This document shows positions 8,528 through 17,817 of a stretch of DNA of 58,810 nt, piece after piece; positions within the stretch are counted from its first letter, which is position 1, and each line of letters opens with the position of its first letter. Made by a program: the position numbers and the translations under genes. This DNA is from Cecembia sp. (GTDB lineage Bacteria; Bacteroidota; Bacteroidia; Cytophagales; Cyclobacteriaceae): contig NZ_SLAP01000109.1 of NCBI RefSeq assembly GCF_007126775.1, positions 1 through 58,810 of the forward strand. The letters run 5' to 3'. Below the pieces are notes generated by a model. It worked only from the letters and a program-made list of their open reading frames with translations. It was not told the DNA's origin and did not search any database.

Positions 8528-9784
8528 ATGTCGATCAAGCGCTCATTAACAAGTGTTCCTATGAAGTCAAGCTTCTTTATGATGCTCTTCTTTCTATTAT
8601 TGGGTACACAGGTCTTTGCGGCTAATCCGGAAGTTTCTGACAGTGAAGAAGCAATAGCGGCTGGGAAATCCATTTTCAATGCCAATTGTAGGTCCTGTCA
8701 TAGATTAGACCAAAAAAACGTAGGTCCTGCTCTTAGAGGCGTAACAGACCGTCATTCCATTGATTGGACCAAAAGCTTCATTCGTAATTCCCAGGTTTTG
8801 ATTGCATCAGGCGATGCAGAAGCTGTGGCAATTTACAATGAATACAATCAATTGGTTATGCCTGCCCATGAATTCCTGTCAGATGATGATTTGATGAATT
8901 TGTTGGCCTATATTGAGTATGGAGACAAGGCAGATGCGACAGCGGCCGCTGAAGGTGGAGGTGGAGTCGCTGCTAGTGGAGGAGGAGGAATACCAAGTGA
9001 GTACCTCACTATTATACTAGGGGTATTGGTGGTAGTGTTGTTATTGATTTTGGTTGTACTGGGATTGATTATCTCTGTATTGACCAAATACTTGAAGTCC
9101 CAGTCACTCGAAGAAGATGACAAAGAGTTTTTGAGTCAGAAGTTCGATTTTAAAAAACTTGTGCGTTCAGATGCTTTCCTCATCATCATAACGGCATTGG
9201 TGATAGCTTTGGTAGCGAAGACCGCTTTGGACGAACTTTACACCGTTGGTGTACAGCAGGGCTATGCACCTAAACAACCCATAGCTTTCTCTCACCAACT
9301 ACACGCCGGGCAGTATGAGATGGAATGTCAATATTGCCACACGGGTGTAGAAATTGGTAAATCTGCCAACATACCCTCGGCTAATATTTGTATGAATTGC
9401 CATATGCACATACAAAATGTAGGCGGAAAAGATGGTATTTCTCCCGAAATCGCCAAAATATACGCTGCCGTAGACAACAATCAGCCAATTGAATGGGTAA
9501 GGGTACATAATTTACCAGATTTATCTTATTTCAATCACGCGCAACACGTTGCTGTTGGTGGATTAGAGTGTCAGACTTGTCATGGTCCAATTGAAGAAAT
9601 GGAAGTCGTATATCAGCACAGTTCCTTAACCATGGGATGGTGTATCGATTGCCATAGGCAAACTGATATTCGAGCTGATGGCAATGAGTATTATGACAAA
9701 TTGGTTCAATTGCACAGCGGATCTAAAAACTCACTCAAAGTAAAAGACATTGGTGGGTTGGAATGTGCCAAGTGCCACTATTAA
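8528..9784 (+). CDS. actA: Alternative complex III subunit A, multiheme cytochrome c
   Basis: A 418-residue membrane-bound cytochrome c of alternative complex III (ACIII), which oxidises menaquinol and passes electrons toward the oxidase. Six CxxCH heme sites are present: residues 54-58, 267-271, 288-292, 348-352, 372-376 and 413-417. The first is in an N-terminal class I cytochrome domain after a signal peptide (about 1-31). The other five form the pentaheme ActA core. Between them are a Gly-rich linker (143-154) and two membrane helices (about 157-186 and 214-233). ATG at 8528 or an in-frame ATG at 8561 could start it; both leave the signal peptide intact. It is first in the operon. Confidence 0.93.
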   Translation: MSIKRSLTSVPMKSSFFMMLFFLLLGTQVFAANPEVSDSEEAIAAGKSIFNANCRSCHRLDQKNVGPALRGVTDRHSIDWTKSFIRNSQVLIASGDAEAVAIYNEYNQLVMPAHEFLSDDDLMNLLAYIEYGDKADATAAAEGGGGVAASGGGGIPSEYLTIILGVLVVVLLLILVVLGLIISVLTKYLKSQSLEEDDKEFLSQKFDFKKLVRSDAFLIIITALVIALVAKTALDELYTVGVQQGYAPKQPIAFSHQLHAGQYEMECQYCHTGVEIGKSANIPSANICMNCHMHIQNVGGKDGISPEIAKIYAAVDNNQPIEWVRVHNLPDLSYFNHAQHVAVGGLECQTCHGPIEEMEVVYQHSSLTMGWCIDCHRQTDIRADGNEYYDKLVQLHSGSKNSLKVKDIGGLECAKCHY

Positions 9785-9822
9785 TTTAAATCAATTCAGA
9801 ACTTACTTTTCTTGAATATACA

Positions 9823-12800
9823 ATGAAAGAAAATAAAAAGACCTACTGGAAAGGGTTAGAAGAGCTAACAAATGAAGAGTCGTTTGTAAAAAATGCTGAC
9901 AGAGAATTTCCTGAGGGCCCGTCTAATCTTGATGGATCTTCCAGAAGGGATTTCCTCAAATTAATGGGCTTTAGCTTGGCTGCGGCCTCATTAGCAGCTT
10001 GTGAAGCGCCCGTAAGAAAGGCGATTCCTTATGTAAACAAGCCTGTGGATATTAATCCTTCTATCCCCAATTATTATGCGTCAACTTTTGCTTCTGGAGG
10101 TGATTATGCCTCAATCGTAGTCAAAACCAGAGAAGGCAGGCCTATCAAAATAGACGGTAATGATCTGTCACCTATATCGCAAGGTGGCGTTTCTGCAATA
10201 GTAGAGGCTTCAGTTTTATCTCTTTACGATAAGCAAAGGCTTTCAGACCCTATGATGAACGGGGAGAAAGTGGAATGGGCTGCGCTTGATGCAGAAATCA
10301 AATCCAAATTAATGGCTGCTGGCAATGTAAAAATTGTCACCAATACTATTCTCTCTCCTTCTACCGAAAAGGCCTTGGACGCGTTTGCGGCTGCTTTTGG
10401 TGATGCAGAAGTGATCACTTATGACGCGGTTTCCAGTTATGGGATTACAAAAGGAGCTGAGACTTCTTATGGAGAAGCCATATTGCCTACCTATCATTTC
10501 GATAAAGCTTCCGTTATTGTGAGCTTTGGGGCTGATTTCTTAGGTACTTGGATTTCTCCCATTGAATTTGCTAAGCAATATAGCAAAGGAAGGAAAATCA
10601 GCAAGGACAAGCCTTACATGTCCAGGCATTTTCAATTTGAATCCAATCTTTCCCTCACGGGAGCCAATGCTGATTATAGGACACCAATTAGAGCCTCACA
10701 AAGTGGATTGGCAGTTTTGGCATTATACAATGCCATCGCTAAAAAAGCGGGTGCCTCTACAGTTACTGGAGCTGCAGTAGAGATTGATTACCTTGATAAA
10801 GCAGCGAATGAACTTTGGGCAAACAGGGGGAAATCATTGGTGGTTTCAGGCTCCAATGATCCAAATGTCCAAATAGTTATCAATGCAATCAATGATCTTT
10901 TAGGTAACAACGGGTCAACAGTAGATTTTTCTACACCATCTTATTTTAGAAAAGGTGACGACTCGAAAATGAATCAATTCACTGCTGATTTGAAAGCAGG
11001 TAGAGTAGGAGGTGTAATATTCTATAACTGTAACCCGGTATATGATTATGTTAAGGGAGCAGATATTGCAGAAGGAGTTTCCAAGGCCAAAGTTTCCTTG
11101 GCTACCAATGCAACTTTGGATGAAACCGCTTCATTATGTCAATATGTGGCACCGGATCACCACTTTTTAGAATCATGGAATGACTTTAATCCACGTAAGG
11201 GGCATTACAGTTTATCCCAACCCACAATTTCTCCCTTATTCAATACGAGACAAGCGCAGGAGTCCTTTTTGATCTGGGCTGGAAATGATACCAATTATTA
11301 TGATTTTCTTCAGGATAATTGGCGTACAACGCTATTTGAGTCCCAGTTAGAAATATCTGGTTTCCAAGAGTTTTGGGACAGATCTCTTTTCAATGGTGTT
11401 TATGCCATGCCAAGTGAGCCTACTGCATTGAGTGGTGCTGCAGATGTAAGTGCAGCAGCCTCAGCAATTGCTCGGGTATATAAGGCAGAAAATTCAAGCG
11501 ATGAGCTTGTTGTTTACACCAAAGTAGGTATTGGAAACGGTACTTTCGCCAATAATCCCTGGTTGCAGGAAATGTCTGATCCAATTTCTAAGGCTACATG
11601 GGACAATTACCTTACTGTTTCGCAGTCATGGGCTGCTGACAATGGGGTGAAAATGTTTGAAGGGGCTACAAGAAAAGCGAGGATAACTGTTGGAGAAAAG
11701 TCTGTTTTAGTTCCTGTATTGGTTCAGCCGGGGCAGGCCAAGGGTACCTTTGGATTGGCATTAGGTTATGGAAGAACTAAAGCTGGAAGGGTTGCCAATG
11801 GTGTAGGTGTAAATGCCTACGAGCTATTGAACAATGCCAATGGTTTTACTGCTTTTGAACTTACAGAAGGCGTGTCAATTCAATTGACTGATGACACTTA
11901 CAAAATAGCACAGACTCAAACCCATCAAACTTATATGGGCAGGGATTTTGTCATTCAAGAAGCTACTTTAGGAGAATACAAAGAAAATCCTTCTGCTGGA
12001 AGAGATTTCCCTAAAGTATATAAAGACGGTGAATTTGTTAAGCCTTCCAAGATTTCACTTTGGAAAGGGCACAAGTATTCCCAACATCATTGGGGACTGG
12101 CCATTGACATGAATTCCTGTATAGGATGTGGTGCTTGTACGATTGCCTGTCAGGTAGAGAACAATGTATCTGTGGTTGGTAAGCAGGAAGTATTGAACAG
12201 GAGGGAAATGGCCTGGATCAGAATTGACAGGTATTATTCATCTCCTGAAGGTGCTTCTTCCAATAAGGAGTTGGAGCAGGCAGCTGATAATCCAGAAGTG
12301 ATTTTCCAACCTATGATGTGTCAGCATTGCAACAATGCACCTTGTGAAACGGTGTGTCCAGTTGCGGCGACTACGCACTCATCTGAAGGTTTGAACCAAA
12401 TGACCTACAACAGGTGTATCGGTACGAGGTACTGTGCCAACAACTGTCCCTATAAAGTAAGAAGGTTTAACTGGTTCAAATACCATGACAATAAGGAGTT
12501 TGCAGCTGTGAATGTGGCTCAAAACGATGATCTTGGCAAGATGGTGCTTAATCCTGATGTTACTGTAAGGGCGAGAGGTGTGATTGAAAAATGCTCTATG
12601 TGTGTACAAAGGATCCAAGCGGGTAAATTGACAGCCAAGAAAGAAGGAAGAAAGGTAGAAGATGGAGATATCAATACTGCTTGTGCTACAGCCTGCCCAA
12701 CAGATGCCATTGTCTTTGGAGACATGAACAATCCAGAAAGTAAAATCACAAAATTGCTTCAAATTGAAGATCAGGGTGATGCTGCTTCGAAAGAAGTCAA

Positions 12801-12897
12801 TGAAGAAAGGGCGTACCATGTATTGGAATACTTGAATGTTAATCCAAACGTATGGTATTTTACCAAAATCAGAAATAAGGATAAATCAGAAGCGTAA
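9823..12897 (+). CDS. actB: Alternative complex III subunit B, molybdopterin-like/iron-sulfur protein
   Basis: A 1024-residue periplasmic subunit combining a molybdopterin-oxidoreductase-like region, which in characterised ACIII has no cofactor, and a C-terminal ferredoxin region. A twin-arginine motif (RRDFLK at 41-46) is followed by a lipobox (SLAAC, Cys 60), so it is probably a Tat-exported lipoprotein. Iron-sulfur ligands start with CIGCGACTIAC at Cys 766, 769, 772 and 776. Further motifs are CQHCNNAPCETVCP, CIGTRYCANNCP, CSMC and CATACP, enough for three [4Fe-4S] and one [3Fe-4S] cluster as in the family. It would wire quinol-side electrons to the ActA hemes. Confidence 0.94.
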   Translation: MKENKKTYWKGLEELTNEESFVKNADREFPEGPSNLDGSSRRDFLKLMGFSLAAASLAACEAPVRKAIPYVNKPVDINPSIPNYYASTFASGGDYASIVVKTREGRPIKIDGNDLSPISQGGVSAIVEASVLSLYDKQRLSDPMMNGEKVEWAALDAEIKSKLMAAGNVKIVTNTILSPSTEKALDAFAAAFGDAEVITYDAVSSYGITKGAETSYGEAILPTYHFDKASVIVSFGADFLGTWISPIEFAKQYSKGRKISKDKPYMSRHFQFESNLSLTGANADYRTPIRASQSGLAVLALYNAIAKKAGASTVTGAAVEIDYLDKAANELWANRGKSLVVSGSNDPNVQIVINAINDLLGNNGSTVDFSTPSYFRKGDDSKMNQFTADLKAGRVGGVIFYNCNPVYDYVKGADIAEGVSKAKVSLATNATLDETASLCQYVAPDHHFLESWNDFNPRKGHYSLSQPTISPLFNTRQAQESFLIWAGNDTNYYDFLQDNWRTTLFESQLEISGFQEFWDRSLFNGVYAMPSEPTALSGAADVSAAASAIARVYKAENSSDELVVYTKVGIGNGTFANNPWLQEMSDPISKATWDNYLTVSQSWAADNGVKMFEGATRKARITVGEKSVLVPVLVQPGQAKGTFGLALGYGRTKAGRVANGVGVNAYELLNNANGFTAFELTEGVSIQLTDDTYKIAQTQTHQTYMGRDFVIQEATLGEYKENPSAGRDFPKVYKDGEFVKPSKISLWKGHKYSQHHWGLAIDMNSCIGCGACTIACQVENNVSVVGKQEVLNRREMAWIRIDRYYSSPEGASSNKELEQAADNPEVIFQPMMCQHCNNAPCETVCPVAATTHSSEGLNQMTYNRCIGTRYCANNCPYKVRRFNWFKYHDNKEFAAVNVAQNDDLGKMVLNPDVTVRARGVIEKCSMCVQRIQAGKLTAKKEGRKVEDGDINTACATACPTDAIVFGDMNNPESKITKLLQIEDQGDAASKEVNEERAYHVLEYLNVNPNVWYFTKIRNKDKSEA

Positions 12898-12914
12898 TAA
12901 TAATTTTATAAGAT

Positions 12915-14279
12915 ATGCAGGTAACTTCATCCGTACGCGAGCCGCTAATTACAGGCGGTAAAACCTTAAAAGATGTCACCCACGACATTTCCAGACAGGT
13001 AGAAGGGAAGCCAAGTATTGGCTGGCTTCTTGGCTTGTTGGTATCAGTGGGCGCACTTGTACTAGGAGGTATTGCCCTAGGGGCAACCCTTTGGGAAGGT
13101 ATAGGCATGTGGGGACTCAACAAAACCATAGGCTGGGCCTGGGATATCACCAACTTCGTGTGGTGGGTCGGTATTGGTCACGCAGGTACTTTGATCTCCG
13201 CTGTTCTTTTATTGTTCAGACAAAAATGGAGAATGGCGATCAATAGGGCCGCAGAAGCGATGACTATTTTTGCCGTGATTTGTGCCGCCATGTTCCCGAT
13301 TATCCACATGGGGCGTCCTTGGTTGGGTGCTTATTGGGCACTCCCATTACCCAATACATTTGGTTCTTTATGGGTAAACTTTAACTCCCCATTGTTGTGG
13401 GATGTGTTTGCCATATCTACTTATTTCTCTGTCTCTTTAGTCTTCTGGTATATTGGTTTAATTCCTGATTTTGCCACTATCAGAGATCGTGCCACTGGCA
13501 TAAGAAAGTCCATTTATGGGGCATTGGCATTTGGTTGGGATGGAGCTGCCAAAACATGGAGCAGGTACGAATCAGTTGCGCTGATCTTGGCGGGTCTTGC
13601 AACTCCTCTTGTACTTTCTGTACATACCATTGTATCTTTTGACTTTGCTACTTCAGTAATTCCCGGATGGCATACTACAATCTTCCCTCCATATTTCGTG
13701 GCAGGTGCGATTTTCTCTGGTTTTGCGATGGTTTTGACTTTGATGATTATCACAAGAAAAGTCTTCAAATTGGAGGATTATATCACTATTGGCCACATAG
13801 AATTGATGAATATAGTAATCATTATCACTGGGTCGATAGTAGGAATTGCCTACATTACTGAATTCTTTATGGCGTGGTATTCCGGTGTTGAGGCCGAGCA
13901 GTATGCATTTATCAATAGGGCATTTGGTCCTTATTGGTGGGCTTATTGGGCCATGATGACCTGTAATGTGATATCCCCACAGTTGTTTTGGTTCAAAAGA
14001 ATAAGGACTTCAGTTGCTCTTACCTTTTTGCTTTCTTTGGTGGTAAACATTGGGATGTGGTTTGAGCGATTTGTTATTATTGTGACCTCATTACACAGGG
14101 ATTTCCTTCCATCTTCTTGGGCGATGTTCTACCCTACCTGGGCAGACATTGGAGTTTACCTGTTTACCTTTGGTCTGTTCTTTACATTGTTCTTGTTGTT
14201 TGCCAAATTCTTCCCGGTAATCAACATGGCAGAAGTAAAGTCAATTGTTAAGAGTTCATCAGAAAAAGTTAATAAATAA
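12915..14279 (+). CDS. actC: Alternative complex III subunit C, NrfD/PsrC-like membrane protein
   Basis: A 454-residue polytopic protein of the NrfD/PsrC family, about ten membrane helices, that holds the quinol site of ACIII. The segment with [18 protein letters not shown] is typical of ActC. It is paralogous to ActF in the same operon. It begins 17 bp after actB, overlaps nothing, and is followed closely by actD, so translation is presumably coupled across the operon. Confidence 0.93.
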   Translation: MQVTSSVREPLITGGKTLKDVTHDISRQVEGKPSIGWLLGLLVSVGALVLGGIALGATLWEGIGMWGLNKTIGWAWDITNFVWWVGIGHAGTLISAVLLLFRQKWRMAINRAAEAMTIFAVICAAMFPIIHMGRPWLGAYWALPLPNTFGSLWVNFNSPLLWDVFAISTYFSVSLVFWYIGLIPDFATIRDRATGIRKSIYGALAFGWDGAAKTWSRYESVALILAGLATPLVLSVHTIVSFDFATSVIPGWHTTIFPPYFVAGAIFSGFAMVLTLMIITRKVFKLEDYITIGHIELMNIVIIITGSIVGIAYITEFFMAWYSGVEAEQYAFINRAFGPYWWAYWAMMTCNVISPQLFWFKRIRTSVALTFLLSLVVNIGMWFERFVIIVTSLHRDFLPSSWAMFYPTWADIGVYLFTFGLFFTLFLLFAKFFPVINMAEVKSIVKSSSEKVNK

Positions 14280-14283
14280 GCAC

Positions 14284-14814
14284 ATGGAAAGAGATAAGAA
14301 TTTTATCCTCGGAGTTTATGATGATGAGGATGTTTTGCTGGATGCAGTCTCAAAGGTGAGAGGAAGTGGTGTAAAGATACATGAAGTTTACTCTCCGTTC
14401 CCAGTCCATGGACTCGATGAAGTTCTGGGTTACAAGAGAAGCAGATTGCCTATTGCGGCGTTTCTTTTCGGAATGCTTGGTACCACACTTGCGCTGGTGA
14501 TGCAGTTTTATATGATGAAATGGGATTGGCCTATGATAATTGGAGGTAAGGACTATGCATCTTTGCCCACCTTCATTCCGGTTACTTTTGAAATGACGGT
14601 ACTTTTGTCGGCTTTTGGAATGGTTGGGGTATTTATGATCTCCAGCAATCTTAAGCCCTGGGGTCAGCCAAGGATCTTTGATCTAAGAATCACTGATGAC
14701 AAACATGTAATGGCCATTGATTTGGCCACAAACTCAGGCATGGGAGAGGAGAATATTGCTGATGTGCTTAAGTCTTCGGGAGCCACTGAGATTAATAAAA
14801 AAAGTTTTGAATAG
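14284..14814 (+). CDS. actD: Alternative complex III subunit D (DUF3341)
   Basis: A 176-residue DUF3341 protein with two membrane helices in the middle (roughly 55-75 and 100-120) and a ferredoxin-like N-terminal part. It is a structural subunit of ACIII. ATG at 14284 (MERDKNFILG) is chosen over an upstream in-frame TTG, because it lies just after the actC stop and starts the conserved region. Confidence 0.92.
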   Translation: MERDKNFILGVYDDEDVLLDAVSKVRGSGVKIHEVYSPFPVHGLDEVLGYKRSRLPIAAFLFGMLGTTLALVMQFYMMKWDWPMIIGGKDYASLPTFIPVTFEMTVLLSAFGMVGVFMISSNLKPWGQPRIFDLRITDDKHVMAIDLATNSGMGEENIADVLKSSGATEINKKSFE

Positions 14815-14827
14815 GTAAATAGAAGTC

Positions 14828-15454
14828 ATGAAAATAAAATATTCTATATACACTTTAGTATTCACGGGAATAGCTTTTGGATTGGCCTCCTGTGGTGCAT
14901 CGGGAGATAATCCCGGGTATGAATATGCCCCGCAGATGTATAACTCTGTGGCTTATGAGCCCCTTACTCAAATTGTAAATGAAGATGAGGGAGGATGGCT
15001 TTCTTCCAGAGAGGATGGAAAAGGAGAATTCTTTAACAGCAATATCAATAACCCACATAGAATGAATATGAGGGAGCCTGTTGAAGGAACTGTACCTAGG
15101 ACCAAGGATGGTACTTTGCCTTACCGATTGAAAACCTTTGAATTGGAGGAGGCTGCTTTGATACCAAACCCTATTGAACTGAATGATCAAGTGCTGGCCC
15201 AAGGAAAGGTGCTTTACCAACAGTATTGCGCCACTTGCCATGGTCCAAATGGGGAAGGCGATGGAAAAGCAGGAGAAGTAGTAGGTGGGGTAGCCAACCT
15301 AAAAGGCGGTGCATATATTGATCTTCCTGAGGGGCATATTTTTCATGTGATTATGAAGGGTAAAGGCAGAATGGGAGCACATGGTTCTCAAATTTCCCAG
15401 GATAGGATTTGGAAAATTGTTCATTATGTTAAACAAGAAATTCAGAAGCAGTAA
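14828..15454 (+). CDS. actE: Alternative complex III subunit E, monoheme cytochrome c lipoprotein
   Basis: A 208-residue lipoprotein with a signal peptide ending LASC (Cys 22) and one class I heme c site, CATCH at residues 134-138. A downstream Met in the MKGKGRMGAHG segment is the probable sixth ligand. In ACIII this subunit is an exit point for electrons to a soluble carrier or directly to the oxidase. It is tightly spaced between actD and actF. Confidence 0.92.
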   Translation: MKIKYSIYTLVFTGIAFGLASCGASGDNPGYEYAPQMYNSVAYEPLTQIVNEDEGGWLSSREDGKGEFFNSNINNPHRMNMREPVEGTVPRTKDGTLPYRLKTFELEEAALIPNPIELNDQVLAQGKVLYQQYCATCHGPNGEGDGKAGEVVGGVANLKGGAYIDLPEGHIFHVIMKGKGRMGAHGSQISQDRIWKIVHYVKQEIQKQ

Positions 15455-15456
15455 TC

Positions 15457-16746
15457 ATGGCCCACAGTACTACGAATTATAATCTGGATCAGAAATTTGA
15501 TTTTACAGCGGCGCTGAAAAAATCAATTACCACTGTATTGGTATTAGGTGCAGTAATCCTTGCTATAGGATTAATTGCTGAAATTTTCGGAGGAAGTCAT
15601 GATCAAGCCGAGGAAGCTGGTCATGCATACCATTGGTATCATAGGCTATATGCCAATTTATGGATCAATAATGTTTACTTTACAGGAATTGCCGTAATCG
15701 GTGTTTTCTTTTTTGCATTACAATATGCTGCCCAGGCGGGATGGTCTGCTGGTTTCCTTCGCATTCCTTTATCATTTGGAAATTGGCTGCCTATCGCTGC
15801 GGGGTTAATGATAGTTACTTTCTTTGTAGCAAGCCATGATATCTTTCACTGGACCCACAGTTACCTGTTTGATAAAAGTCATCCTGAATATGACAAAATC
15901 ATAGATGATAAAGGTGGTTTTTTTTATTGGCCGATGGAGAAAGGAACCTTTCCTATTTTCTACATAGTGAGATTGGTCCTTTTCTTTGGTTTCTGGATAT
16001 TCTTTTTTAATAAACTGAAGACCTTAGCCTTTGAGGAGGATATTCAAGGTGGTACGGGTTATTGGAAAAAAATGAGAGTATGGTCTGCCCTTTTCTTGGT
16101 TTTCTTTGCAGTATCTTCATCCATTGCTGCTTGGGACTGGGTAATGTCCATTGATACACACTGGTTCTCTACCCTCTTCGGTTGGTATGTATTTTCATCT
16201 TGGTTTGTTGCTGGCTTGTCAGCCATTACACTGATTCTTATTTTCCTTAGGGAAAAAGGCTACCTGGAAATGGTAAATGAAAACCATGTACATGATCTTG
16301 GAAAATTGATTTTTGGATTTTCCATTTTCTGGACTTATCTCTGGTTCTCTCAATTCCTTCTGATTTATTATGCGAATATACCTGAGGAGACAGTTTACTT
16401 TGCAGAGAGAATGCAAAGTGATGTGTACAGCCCGTATATTTTTGTAAATCTAGCGCTAAACTTCTTTCTACCTTTTCTTGTTTTAATGACAAGAGATGCT
16501 AAAAGACATGCTATATTTCTGAAAGTAGTTTGTTCTTTGATCATCTTGGGACACTGGTTTGACTTCTTTTTGATGGTACAGCCAGGAACTTTAAGAGAAC
16601 ATGGAGGATTTGGTTTGATGGAACTTGGTATGTTGTTGGTTTACTTGGCTTCTTTTGCGCTGGTAGCAATGAGTAAATTAGCTAAAAAACCATTGATTGC
16701 TAAAAACCATCCAATGTTGGAAGAAAGTTATTATCATAATATTTAA
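15457..16746 (+). CDS. actF: Alternative complex III subunit F, NrfD-like membrane protein
   Basis: A 429-residue polytopic membrane protein, paralogue of ActC, with about ten helices. WVMSIDTHWFST is a recognisable ActF-like stretch. It starts 2 bp after actE and completes the ACIII set of six genes. The following gene, coxB, is 21 bp downstream on the same strand, which links ACIII to the oxidase genetically. Confidence 0.92.
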   Translation: MAHSTTNYNLDQKFDFTAALKKSITTVLVLGAVILAIGLIAEIFGGSHDQAEEAGHAYHWYHRLYANLWINNVYFTGIAVIGVFFFALQYAAQAGWSAGFLRIPLSFGNWLPIAAGLMIVTFFVASHDIFHWTHSYLFDKSHPEYDKIIDDKGGFFYWPMEKGTFPIFYIVRLVLFFGFWIFFFNKLKTLAFEEDIQGGTGYWKKMRVWSALFLVFFAVSSSIAAWDWVMSIDTHWFSTLFGWYVFSSWFVAGLSAITLILIFLREKGYLEMVNENHVHDLGKLIFGFSIFWTYLWFSQFLLIYYANIPEETVYFAERMQSDVYSPYIFVNLALNFFLPFLVLMTRDAKRHAIFLKVVCSLIILGHWFDFFLMVQPGTLREHGGFGLMELGMLLVYLASFALVAMSKLAKKPLIAKNHPMLEESYYHNI

Positions 16747-16767
16747 TTATCCGAAAAAAATAACATT

Positions 16768-17802
16768 ATGTACGGATTTCTAATTGCAGTTGGTGTTTTG
16801 TTGCTTGTATCCATAATTTGGATGGTGTACAGAATACAGACATTGGTATCTGTTATGAAAGGCAGTGACAAAAAAATCGCTACCGGCAGTAACAAAATCA
16901 ATGCTTTCATGTTTGTCCTGTTTTTGGTAGGTGCTGGAATTTTGATGTTTTGGTACTCCATAAAAGAGTTTGATAATTATCAATTGCCAATTGCCTCTGA
17001 GCATGGTATAGTGACAGATCAATTATTTTGGATTACCATGGCTGTTACTGGTGTAATCTTTATAATCACACATATTTTATTGTTTTGGTTTCCCTATAAA
17101 TACCAATACAAGGAAAGCAGAAAAGCATCCTTTTATCCTGACAATAACAAACTGGAAGTCATATGGACAGTTGTTCCTGCTATTGTTTTGGCATTATTGG
17201 TTATTGGTGGATGGAAAGCTTGGTCTGACATCACTGCACCTGCGCCTGAAAATTCACATGTAGTTGAAATTATGGGATATCAATTTGCTTGGGAAGTAAG
17301 GTATCCGGGTATGGATAATGTTCTTGGAGAGCATGATTATAGGCTTACCTCAGCTAGTAATGTATCAGGTATTGATTTTACAGATAAAAACTCCTTAGAC
17401 GATTTCACTTCACCGGTTGTTGTAATTCCAAAAGGAGAACCTGTTTTGTTTAAAATCAGAGCCAGAGACGTTTTGCATTCTGTTTTTGCCCCGCACATGC
17501 GGTTGAAAATGGATGCTGTTCCGGGGATGCCCACAAGATTTTGGTTTACTCCTATCAAGACAACTGAAGAGATGAGAGCAGAGTTGAATGACCCTGAATT
17601 CGTCTATGAAATAGCCTGTACGGAAATTTGTGGAAGAGGACATTTTTCCATGAAAAAAGAAATTCGAGTTGTAGAACCCGATGAATACAGGAAGTGGTTG
17701 GCAGATCAAAAACCATATATAGTTAATAATCCCTCTTTGGTTGCTGATCTTCCCGAAGAATTAAAAGAATTAGCTGCAATAACAATCAGCGAACATAAGT
17801 AA
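16768..17802 (+). CDS. coxB: Cytochrome c oxidase subunit II (CuA)
   Basis: A 344-residue subunit carrying the binuclear CuA centre. Ligands are visible as His 237 (VLHSVF) and C284-x3-C288-x3-H292-x2-M295 (CTEICGRGHFSM), with the aromatic GYQFAW segment. There is no CxxCH, so this is an aa3-type and not a caa3-type subunit. Four hydrophobic helices are predicted (about 3-21, 47-64, 86-108, 131-148), two more than the classic subunit II. The ACIII hemes upstream are the likely electron donors. Confidence 0.94.
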   Translation: MYGFLIAVGVLLLVSIIWMVYRIQTLVSVMKGSDKKIATGSNKINAFMFVLFLVGAGILMFWYSIKEFDNYQLPIASEHGIVTDQLFWITMAVTGVIFIITHILLFWFPYKYQYKESRKASFYPDNNKLEVIWTVVPAIVLALLVIGGWKAWSDITAPAPENSHVVEIMGYQFAWEVRYPGMDNVLGEHDYRLTSASNVSGIDFTDKNSLDDFTSPVVVIPKGEPVLFKIRARDVLHSVFAPHMRLKMDAVPGMPTRFWFTPIKTTEEMRAELNDPEFVYEIACTEICGRGHFSMKKEIRVVEPDEYRKWLADQKPYIVNNPSLVADLPEELKELAAITISEHK

Positions 17803-17817
17803 ATAAATTATCAAATT

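Noticed and set aside
12379-12819. Minus-strand 146-codon frame inside actB
   Set aside because: It mirrors the ferredoxin region of actB and has no sensible protein features.
16768-17802. caa3-type subunit II
   Set aside because: No CxxCH is present at the C-terminus, so the oxidase is aa3-type.
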